From: Opitutales bacterium
Lineage (GTDB): Bacteria; Verrucomicrobiota; Verrucomicrobiia; Opitutales; Intestinicryptomonadaceae
Assembly (NCBI GenBank): GCA_017526045.1
Contig: JAFXRX010000109.1
Span: forward strand, 1-11,169
Length of the DNA: 11,169 nt
Direction of reading: 5' to 3'
In this document: positions 1 to 5,680 of the stretch, piece after piece
Layout: each line of letters opens with the position of its first letter
How positions within the stretch are numbered: position 1 is the stretch's first letter
Notes under the pieces: generated by a model
Databases searched by the model: none
What the model was told of the DNA's origin: nothing
What the model saw: only the letters and a program-made list of their open reading frames with translations
Made by a program: the position numbers and the translations under genes

Positions 1-348
1 AATTGGATTGCCCGCCTTGCTTTTTGCATCCGCAAAAATGCGCGGCGTTGCAACCCTCGCTATCGCTTCGGGCAACATCGCTTTCGCTCGTTGTCCTCGT
101 CTCGGGCTGCGCTTCGCGCACCCTCGGCGTCTCACGTATGTCTATATACGCATCGAGCTTGGCTCTTTTTTTGCGCCTTGAACTGCGCACAATTTGACGC
201 GTTTTTAGCACTCGCAACCGCGCAAGCTACTTAACGAAAAAGTTAGAGCGGCTTCGCCGCATCCGCAATAGAAATTTGTTTTTTCTTTCACGCTCCTCCC
301 AGCTTTTTCGCACTCACTTCCTTCCCTGACGCACATTTTCTACAGATT

Positions 349-384
349 TTTGACTTCGTCAAATTTGCTAGGCGAAGTTTTTTT
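349..384 (+). terminator. Weak terminator-like hairpin upstream of the NIF3 gene
   Basis: ACTTCG (353-358) can pair with CGAAGT (373-378) across a 14-base loop, and the right arm runs into seven T residues (378-384). An alternative, mutually exclusive hairpin uses TTTGAC (349-354) and GTCAAA (358-363) with a TTC loop. The T-run next to an inverted repeat is what a rho-independent terminator for an upstream rightward transcript would look like, but the stem is short and the loop long, so this is a weak call. Confidence 0.3.
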
Positions 385-410
385 GTAGCTCTTTTCTTAA
401 AAATTTTTGC

Positions 411-438
411 TTGCGGGTTTTTTGTGCGCTGCTACATT
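411..438 (+). promoter_or_regulatory. Candidate promoter for the NIF3-aroQ-uvrD unit
   Basis: TTGCGG (411-416) and TACATT (433-438) are separated by 16 bases, and the -10-like box is preceded by TG one base upstream (430-431), an extended -10 arrangement. The -35 match is poor (three of six). It would give a leader of roughly 20 bases before the ATG at 464. It is supported only by position and partial consensus; promoter consensus for this lineage is assumed to be sigma70-like. Confidence 0.25.
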
Positions 439-463
439 TAAAACTGTAATCATCGCATTCCTT

Positions 464-1222
464 ATGGCAAAACTAAAAGACATTGTCGATTTCATAAATT
501 CCTATTTGCGCGTCGACGCCTTTAAGGATTTCCCCGGCTCGTACAACGGCCTGCAATTTCAAAATTCCGGCAATGTCTCAAAAATAGCCGCCGCGACCGA
601 CTGCGGCATTGAAGAGGTTTTGGCCGCGAAAAAAATGGGGGCTGATTTGCTGCTTGTCCACCATGGAATGTTTTGGACGCCGCCAATCCCCGTTGTCAAA
701 AACAATTACAAAAAAATAAAGGCTCTCGTCGAGGGAGACATCGCCGTCTATTCCTGCCATTTGCCCCTTGACGCCCACCGCGAAATCGGCAATTCCGCGC
801 TGATTGCAAAAAGCCTCGGCTTGGAGATAACCCGCGGCTGCTTCAATCTGGAGGGCGAGGACATCGCAGTTGTCGCAAAAACCCCGAAGGGCGGCAGGGC
901 GGAGCTTGCAAAGCGGCTCAAAAAGCTTTTCCCAAAAACCTACAAGGGCTTTGAATTCGGCTCGAAAAATCCCGACGAAATCGTGGTTTGCTCGGGCAGC
1001 GGCACCACGTCTATATTGCATCTTTTAAGCGAGGGTTTTGACACTCTCGTCTGCGGCGAATTGAAAGAGGGGCAGTATGTTTACGCGCAGGAAAATTCTT
1101 TGAACGTCTACCCTTGCGGGCATTACGCAACTGAGTGTTGCGGCATAATCGCGCTCGCAAATCTCGTGGCAAAAAAATTCTCTCTTGATTATAAATTCAT
1201 AAAATCTGAAAATCCTTTGTGA
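464..1222 (+). CDS. NIF3/YbgI-family dinuclear metal-centre protein
   Basis: This 252-residue protein belongs to the NIF3 (YbgI, YqfO) family, ring-forming proteins with a two-metal centre; family members have been linked to GTP cyclohydrolase I type 2-like activity and to metal or nucleotide handling, but the true reaction is unsettled. The metal ligands are visible: His66-His67 in LLVHHGMFW, Asp103 in CHLPLDAH, and His220 plus Glu224 in GHYATE near the C-terminus. The length is that of the short, YbgI-like form without the extra inserted domain seen in YqfO. I chose the ATG at 464; the frame stays open upstream to a TTG at 407, but the added 19 residues are hydrophobic and do not resemble family N-termini. 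No Shine-Dalgarno sequence is evident. The next gene begins one base after the stop, so it is probably the first gene of an operon with aroQ and the helicase. Confidence 0.9.
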   Translation: MAKLKDIVDFINSYLRVDAFKDFPGSYNGLQFQNSGNVSKIAAATDCGIEEVLAAKKMGADLLLVHHGMFWTPPIPVVKNNYKKIKALVEGDIAVYSCHLPLDAHREIGNSALIAKSLGLEITRGCFNLEGEDIAVVAKTPKGGRAELAKRLKKLFPKTYKGFEFGSKNPDEIVVCSGSGTTSILHLLSEGFDTLVCGELKEGQYVYAQENSLNVYPCGHYATECCGIIALANLVAKKFSLDYKFIKSENPL

Positions 1223-1223
1223 T

Positions 1224-1652
1224 ATGAAAAAAATAGCATTGATTAACGGCGCAAATTTAAATCGGCTCGGCGTGCGCGAGCCCGAAATTTACGGCAGCGA
1301 AACTTTGAAAGATGTTGAGTGCTCTGTGCAAAAGCTCGCCGCGGAGCTTGGCGTGCAGCTCGAATGTTTCCAGTCGAACATCGAGGGCGAAATCATAAAT
1401 AAAATCGCGGACTTTGCCGACGCCAAATTTGACGGGGCGATAATAAATCCGGGCGCGTTCACCCACACGAGCGTCGCCTTGCGCGACGCAATCGCGGGCT
1501 CTGGCATAAGGTTTGTGGAAGTGCACATCTCCAACATCCACAAGCGCGAGGAGTTCCGCCACCATTCGCTTACAGCCGCCGTTTGCGCGGCTCAAATTTG
1601 CGGAATGGGCACCGAGGGGTATTTGGCGGCTTTGCGCTTCCTTGCAAAATAG
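1224..1652 (+). CDS. aroQ: 3-dehydroquinate dehydratase, type II (AroQ)
   Basis: AroQ removes water from 3-dehydroquinate to give 3-dehydroshikimate, the third step of the shikimate pathway to aromatic amino acids; type II enzymes are small cytosolic dodecamers. The 142 residues match the family length and carry its signature blocks: NGANLNRLG (8-16), catalytic Arg18 and Tyr23 in the loop REPEIYG, the QSNIEGE block (50-56), NPGAFTHTS (75-83) with Asn75 and His81, VEVHISN (98-104) with Glu99 and His101, and FRHHS (111-115) with Arg112. No active-site residue is missing. It starts one base after the NIF3 stop and ends nine bases before the helicase ATG, so it is almost certainly co-transcribed with both. 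In many bacteria aroQ sits next to accB and accC; here it does not. There is no visible Shine-Dalgarno sequence. Confidence 0.96.
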   Translation: MKKIALINGANLNRLGVREPEIYGSETLKDVECSVQKLAAELGVQLECFQSNIEGEIINKIADFADAKFDGAIINPGAFTHTSVALRDAIAGSGIRFVEVHISNIHKREEFRHHSLTAAVCAAQICGMGTEGYLAALRFLAK

Positions 1653-1661
1653 TTTTCCCCG

Positions 1662-3674
1662 ATGCCTTTTATCGACTTTAAAAAGGAGCTGAACCCCGAC
1701 CAGTATGCGGCGGTTTGCGCCCCCGCCGACGTTCCCGCCCTTGTGCTTGCGGGCGCGGGCTCGGGCAAGACGCGCACTCTAACATACAGGGTCGCGCATT
1801 TTATAACGGAGTGCGGGATTTATCCGCAGGAGCTCTTGCTGCTCACGTTTACAAACAAGGCGGCAAACCAGATGCTCGAAAGGGTCAACGCCCTAACGGG
1901 GGTTGAAACTTGGAAGTTTTGGGGCGGCACCTTCCATTCGGTGGCGAACAAATTTTTGCGCAAGGAGGGCGCGGCAATCGGCATAAATTCCGACTTCACT
2001 ATCGCTGACGCCGACGATTCCGAAAAGATGCTAAAGCACTGCGCCGAAGAGGCTTTGCCGAAATTTTTTTCGAACAAGGAAAATCCGCGCGCGGGTTTGC
2101 TGAAGGAAATCATAAGCTACTCCCGCAACACCTGCAATTCGATAGGGGAGGCGATGCGGCTGAGGTTTGACTGGCTCGAAACTCCGCCGGAGGATATAGA
2201 AAAAATCGCAAAGGCCTACGAAAACGCGCGCAGGGGCTCTTCGATACTCGACTTTGACGACCTGCTCGAGCTTTGGCTGAAGCTTTTGCGCGAAGCCCCC
2301 AAGGTCTGCGGCCGCTATGCCGCCCGCTTTAAAAACGTGCTCGTCGACGAATACCAGGACACGAACACTTTGCAGTGCAGGATATTGGACGAGCTGTGCA
2401 AGTCGGGCAGGATAAGCGCGGTCGGCGACGACGCCCAGTGCATATACTCTTGGCGCGGCGCGGATATCGAAAATATTTTGAGCTTCAAAAAACGCTATCC
2501 AAACGGCTCGATTTACAAAATCGGCTTGAATTACCGCAGCACCCCGCAGATTTTGAATTTCGCAAACGGCATTTTGGACGGCTTCGAGGCCGGCGAGGAT
2601 TTTAAAAAGACCCTGACCCCTTCGCGCGGCGGCTTCAAAAAGCCCGTCGTAATCCGCGCGATAGACTCGCAGTCGCAGTCGCGCATTGTCGCCGACTACA
2701 TTGAGGAGCTGACGCGCGGGGCGAACGCGCCGTACAAGCTTTCCGACATTGCTGTTTTGTACCGCGCGCATTTTCAGGCTATGGACATGCAGCTGCAAAT
2801 GCAGTACCGCAACATTCCGTTTGCCATAACCAGCGGGCAGAAATTTTTCGAGCAGGCGCACATAAAAGACGCGGTATCCCAAATAAAATTTGCGGCAAAT
2901 CCGCGCGACTTCATTTCGTTTGCGCGCTTTATGAATTTTCTGCCGAAAGTCGGCGACAAGACTGCGCAAAAACTTTACCAAAAAGCCGCCGCAATCGCCG
3001 AAAAATCGAACATTTCCATAATCGAGGCGATGGGCTCAAAGGAGGTTTTGGCGAAAGTCCCCGAGGCTGCGCGCGAAATTTTCCCGGGCGTCGCCGCGGG
3101 GCTAACGGAAGTCGCCCGGCAAATTCGAAAATCCAGGATAGGCGTATCTTCGGATTTGTTCGAGCAAAACTCTCCAAAGGCAGCCCCCAAGGACATGGTA
3201 AGAGTTGTGTGCGATTCGTGGTATGCCGGTTGCATGAAAAACGCCTACGAGGACTGGCAGGACAGAATGCGCGATTTCGACTCCCTTTACGAATACGCCT
3301 CGCGCTTCCCCGACATCGACACTTTCCTTGCCAGCGCGTCTTTGGAAATCGGCGAGGGCGCGGGCAGGGGCGACGACGCCTCCGTCTTCGGCGAGCGGGC
3401 GAGCCTCATGACGGTGCACCAGGCGAAGGGCCTTGAATTTCCGGTAGTATTCATAATCGGCGCGGCGGAGGGTCTTTTCCCGCTCGACCGCTGCATAGAA
3501 GACGGCGACGTCGAGGAGGAGCGCAGGCTCTTTTACGTGGCAAGCACGCGCGCAAAGGACTTGCTAATCATAACCTACCCGCGCATAACTTTCGGCAAGG
3601 GGCACTCCGATTTGCGCGAGCCGAGCAGATTTTGGTTCGGCGTAAATGGCGGCTTATACGAAAGAAATTATTGA
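1662..3674 (+). CDS. UvrD/Rep/PcrA-type superfamily 1 DNA helicase
   Basis: This 670-residue protein is a 3'-5' ATP-dependent DNA helicase of superfamily 1A, the group that contains UvrD, Rep and PcrA and acts in excision repair, replication restart and removal of proteins from DNA. All expected motifs occur in order: the Q motif LNPDQYAAV (10-18), Walker A GAGSGKT (31-37), motif Ia LTFTNKAANQM (61-71), motif Ib GTFHS (89-93), the DEYQD form of motif II (229-233), motif III GDDAQCIYSWRGAD (255-268), motif IV LNYRST (289-294), motif V TVHQAKGLEFP (584-594) and motif VI EERRLFYVASTRAK (619-632). The length is closest to Rep; it lacks the longer C-terminal tail of most PcrA/UvrD proteins, so I give no specific gene name. 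It lies 9 bases after aroQ and has no obvious Shine-Dalgarno sequence. There is no sign of truncation or frameshift. Confidence 0.95.
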   Translation: MPFIDFKKELNPDQYAAVCAPADVPALVLAGAGSGKTRTLTYRVAHFITECGIYPQELLLLTFTNKAANQMLERVNALTGVETWKFWGGTFHSVANKFLRKEGAAIGINSDFTIADADDSEKMLKHCAEEALPKFFSNKENPRAGLLKEIISYSRNTCNSIGEAMRLRFDWLETPPEDIEKIAKAYENARRGSSILDFDDLLELWLKLLREAPKVCGRYAARFKNVLVDEYQDTNTLQCRILDELCKSGRISAVGDDAQCIYSWRGADIENILSFKKRYPNGSIYKIGLNYRSTPQILNFANGILDGFEAGEDFKKTLTPSRGGFKKPVVIRAIDSQSQSRIVADYIEELTRGANAPYKLSDIAVLYRAHFQAMDMQLQMQYRNIPFAITSGQKFFEQAHIKDAVSQIKFAANPRDFISFARFMNFLPKVGDKTAQKLYQKAAAIAEKSNISIIEAMGSKEVLAKVPEAAREIFPGVAAGLTEVARQIRKSRIGVSSDLFEQNSPKAAPKDMVRVVCDSWYAGCMKNAYEDWQDRMRDFDSLYEYASRFPDIDTFLASASLEIGEGAGRGDDASVFGERASLMTVHQAKGLEFPVVFIIGAAEGLFPLDRCIEDGDVEEERRLFYVASTRAKDLLIITYPRITFGKGHSDLREPSRFWFGVNGGLYERNY

Positions 3675-3699
3675 CGAATAACTTAAATGTATTTAAAAC
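3671..3699 (+). promoter_or_regulatory. Candidate pta promoter overlapping the helicase stop codon
   Basis: TTGACG (3671-3676, five of six to the sigma70 -35 box) contains the TGA stop of the helicase gene. TAAAAC (3694-3699, four of six to the -10 box) follows after 17 bases, and the surrounding 56-base gap is clearly AT-rich compared with the genes on either side. This would start transcription about 25 bases before the pta ATG. A weak purine stretch, AGAAAG (3717-3722), lies 8 bases upstream of that ATG. The call rests on consensus and composition only. Confidence 0.35.
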
Positions 3700-3730
3700 A
3701 AATTCAAAAATTCCATAGAAAGCAAAAAAT

Positions 3731-4756
3731 ATGTCTCTTATAAGCAAACTTTCTGCAAGGCTTCAAAACCACCCCAAGCGCATAGTTTTTCCGGAGGGCG
3801 AAGACCCCAGAATTATAAAGGCTGCCCGCATGTTTTCATCGCGCAAATTGGGCGTTCCAATCCTGATTGGAGACCGCGCAAAAATCGAGGCGCAGGCAAA
3901 AGAATTGGACGTATTGCTTGAAAACATCCGCATTCTTGAAATCGACAAAAGCGACGATTTCGGCGACCTATTGAAAATCCTGAAGGGCATGCCTAAATTC
4001 AGAAATCTCGATATTGCCGACGTCGAGCGGTTCTTGCGCATCCCGAATTATTTTGCGACGCTAATGCTTGCAACCGCCCGCGCCGACGCTATGGTATCGG
4101 GCGCGACGCAGCTTTCTGCAAGCTCCCTGCGCCCCGTATTCCAGCTGATTTCCCTGCAAAAGGGCTTCAAAACAGCCTCTTCAATGACCATTGTCGAAAC
4201 CGGCAACCCCGACCTCGGCGCGGACGGCGTATTGTTTCTTTCCGACTGCGGCGTAATCCCCGAGCCCACTGAAGACCAGCTTGCCGAAATTGCAATCACC
4301 ACGGCAAAGCTCGCGAACCATTTGACGGGAGCCGCCTCGAAAGTCGCGATGCTGAGCTTTGTCTCGAAGTTGCAGGTTGCAAAAACCGGCAGCGTTTTGA
4401 AGGTCAAGGCGGCGACCGCGCTCGCGCACCAGAGGGCGCAGGCGGAGACTTGCGAAATCGAGGTCGACGGCGAATTGCAGGTCGACTCCGCCCTTGTTCC
4501 CGCCGCGGCTAAGGCGAGGGGCATAAACAGCTCCGTCGCGGGCAAGGCGAACGTTTTGATTTTCCCCGACCTCAATTCGGGCAACATTTCGTCCAAAATT
4601 TTGAACATCGTCGGCTGCCGCACTTACGGGCAGATTTTGACGGGGCTTGTCAAGCCCGTCGCGGAGGTTACGCGCAGCTCGCACACCGAGGACATCTTCG
4701 GGGCGGCGGTTGTTGTCGCGGCGCAGGCGGTGGACATGAAATACCTCTATCCATAG
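3731..4756 (+). CDS. pta: Phosphate acetyltransferase (short, single-domain form)
   Basis: Pta interconverts acetyl-CoA plus phosphate and acetyl phosphate plus CoA, normally partnered by acetate kinase for acetate excretion or uptake. The 341-residue protein is only the catalytic PTA domain, without the N-terminal regulatory DRTGG/AAA-like region of the long enterobacterial form. Diagnostic blocks are RIVFPEGEDPR (17-27), VSGATQLSASSLRP (122-135), DGELQVDSALVPAAA (246-260), GKANVLIFPDLNSGNIS (271-287) and GLVKPVAEVTRSSHTEDI (305-322). The conserved FPDLNxGN block favours phosphotransacetylase over phosphate butyryltransferase, though substrate cannot be proven from sequence. An AT-rich gap with a promoter-like sequence precedes it, and a hairpin-T5 follows it, so it may be its own unit. 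No acetate kinase gene is in the window. Confidence 0.93.
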   Translation: MSLISKLSARLQNHPKRIVFPEGEDPRIIKAARMFSSRKLGVPILIGDRAKIEAQAKELDVLLENIRILEIDKSDDFGDLLKILKGMPKFRNLDIADVERFLRIPNYFATLMLATARADAMVSGATQLSASSLRPVFQLISLQKGFKTASSMTIVETGNPDLGADGVLFLSDCGVIPEPTEDQLAEIAITTAKLANHLTGAASKVAMLSFVSKLQVAKTGSVLKVKAATALAHQRAQAETCEIEVDGELQVDSALVPAAAKARGINSSVAGKANVLIFPDLNSGNISSKILNIVGCRTYGQILTGLVKPVAEVTRSSHTEDIFGAAVVVAAQAVDMKYLYP

Positions 4757-4771
4757 TTTTTGCGCGGCTCT

Positions 4772-4798
4772 CGCGTCTTGACAAGCGCGCGCGTTTTT
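4772..4798 (+). terminator. Possible rho-independent terminator after pta
   Basis: CGCG (4772-4775), a bulged T, then CTT (4777-4779) can pair with AAG (4783-4785) and CGCG (4786-4789) around a GAC loop; a further CGCG (4790-4793) is followed by five T residues (4794-4798). The GC-rich stem and T-run resemble an intrinsic terminator or attenuator between pta and the squalene genes. The four extra bases between stem and T-run can be absorbed if the left arm slips. The same bases contain a perfect -35-like TTGACA, so the site can be read two ways. Confidence 0.35.
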
Positions 4799-4806
4799 GC
4801 GAAATT
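4778..4806 (+). promoter_or_regulatory. Perfect TTGACA upstream of hpnC, weak -10
   Basis: TTGACA (4778-4783) is an exact -35 consensus. At 17 bases' spacing the -10 position is GAAATT (4801-4806), only three of six to consensus. If used, transcription would begin within a few bases of the hpnC start, giving an almost leaderless message for the ATG at 4817 or a leader of about a dozen bases for the ATG at 4826. It overlaps the putative terminator hairpin. Confidence 0.22.
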
Positions 4807-4816
4807 TCATTCCAGT

Positions 4817-5680
4817 ATGGATTTAATGTCGGCTTACAAAAAATGCGCGGAGCTCGCCTCGTCGCATTATGAAAATTTCCCGGTCGCGAAAATGGTTCCG
4901 CGCAAGCTGCGCAGCCATGTCGCGGCCGTTTACGCATTCGCAAGAACAGCCGACGACATCGCCGACGAGGACCACGACACAATCGCGGCAGATTCCCCGC
5001 TGAGGGTCGAGAGGCTCAACGAATACGCCGCCCAGCTTGAAGTCGCCCTCGCAGGCAAAGAAAAGCTTAATCCTAAATGGGAGTGGATTTTTTTGGCGTG
5101 CGCCGACACAATAAAAAAATTCGACATTCCCCCCTCGCTTTTTACCGACCTTGTAAGCGCGTTTGCCCAGGACGTCGTAAAAAAACGCTACGCCGACTAT
5201 GCGGAGCTGCTCGACTACTGCCGCCGCTCTGCAAACCCCGTCGGCAGGCTCGTCTTGATTTTGCACGGCTTCCGCGACGAGGAGCGTTTTGGGATGTCCG
5301 ACAACATCTGCACCGCCCTGCAGCTTGCGAACTTCTGGCAGGACATGAGCGTCGACAAGCTCAAAAACCGCATCTACATTCCGCAGGATTCTTGGGGCGC
5401 GCTGACCGAGGACGACTTCTTCGCGCCCTCTGCAAGCGAGGCTGTGCGCTCCTGCCTTTGCAGGCAGGTTGTGTTTACGGAAGAGCTCTTCAAAAAGGGC
5501 GAAAAGCTCCCGGGCCTTCTGCCGTTTCCGCTCAGCCTCGAAATCCGCCTGACGCTCGCGGGCGGCCGCGCAATCATAAAAAAGATAGAAAAGCAAAAAT
5601 TCGACACGCTCTCCGCGCGCCCCGCCATTTCAAAATTCGACAAAATAAAAATTTTATTTTCCGCGCTTTTTTCGAGATGA
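4817..5680 (+). CDS. hpnC: Hydroxysqualene synthase HpnC
   Basis: HpnC, a trans-isoprenyl diphosphate synthase-fold enzyme, converts presqualene diphosphate to hydroxysqualene, the second of three steps from farnesyl diphosphate to squalene. The 287 residues show the HpnC N-terminal hallmark HYENFPVA (17-24), the first aspartate-rich motif ADDIADE (45-51), the HpnC-typical YCRRSANPVGRL (134-145), and the second aspartate-rich motif NFWQDMSVD (172-180) followed by KNRIYIP. The C-terminal block LPGLLPFPLSLEIRL also fits HpnC rather than HpnD. I start at the ATG at 4817; an ATG three codons on (4826) is equally possible, and the upstream TTG at 4760 adds a poorly fitting segment. The stop overlaps the next start in an ATGA (5677-5680), implying translational coupling to the HpnD-HpnE gene. 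The last 50 bases or so are AT-rich. Confidence 0.93.
   Translation: MDLMSAYKKCAELASSHYENFPVAKMVPRKLRSHVAAVYAFARTADDIADEDHDTIAADSPLRVERLNEYAAQLEVALAGKEKLNPKWEWIFLACADTIKKFDIPPSLFTDLVSAFAQDVVKKRYADYAELLDYCRRSANPVGRLVLILHGFRDEERFGMSDNICTALQLANFWQDMSVDKLKNRIYIPQDSWGALTEDDFFAPSASEAVRSCLCRQVVFTEELFKKGEKLPGLLPFPLSLEIRLTLAGGRAIIKKIEKQKFDTLSARPAISKFDKIKILFSALFSR

Larger units (their letters stand above)
1..463. other. Non-coding left edge with GC-rich stem-loops
   Basis: I see no convincing gene here. Bases 1-260 are rich in short inverted repeats: TTTTTGC (21-27) facing GCAAAAA (32-38) with a 4-base loop; GTTGC-AA-CCC (47-56), GGGCAAC (70-76) and GTTGTCC (90-96), in which the middle arm can pair with either neighbour; CGTAT (135-139) facing ATACG (146-150); and GCGGC (248-252) facing GCCGC (256-260) with a TTC loop. 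Bases about 270-330 are strongly pyrimidine-rich on the plus strand. The open frames that cross it on both strands are low-complexity and Arg/Ser-rich or end at the window edge, and look spurious. It could be a dispersed intergenic repeat or the 3' part of a structured RNA; the sequence alone does not decide. Confidence 0.5.

Noticed and set aside
3..197. Plus-strand 64-codon open frame near the left edge
   Set aside because: It has low-complexity Ser/Leu/Arg content, no recognizable domain, no ribosome-binding site, and lies in a region packed with inverted repeats; the LVSGCAS stretch looks like a lipobox but sits far from any sensible signal-peptide start.
1..226. Minus-strand frame open from a stop at 227-229 to the window's left edge, rich in Arg, Ser and Glu
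   Set aside because: It has no clear start codon with a ribosome-binding site and no domain-like pattern; the composition is what a GC-rich repeat gives by chance. It can be re-examined once sequence to the left is available.
205..291. Minus-strand GTG-started small frame of about 28 codons behind a GGGAGGAG stretch, with several cysteines
   Set aside because: The purine stretch lies only about 3 bases from the GTG, too close for normal initiation, and it is just part of a long purine-rich run on that strand.
2031..2981. Long minus-strand open frame (316 codons) opposite the helicase gene
   Set aside because: The plus-strand protein has every helicase motif in order; the antisense frame is an artefact of GC-rich codon structure and has no domain features.
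5077..5676. Extension of the HpnD-HpnE frame upstream across hpnC
   Set aside because: The 200 extra codons are Arg/Pro-rich and overlap hpnC in another frame; the HpnD start at 5677 in the ATGA overlap matches the family N-terminus.
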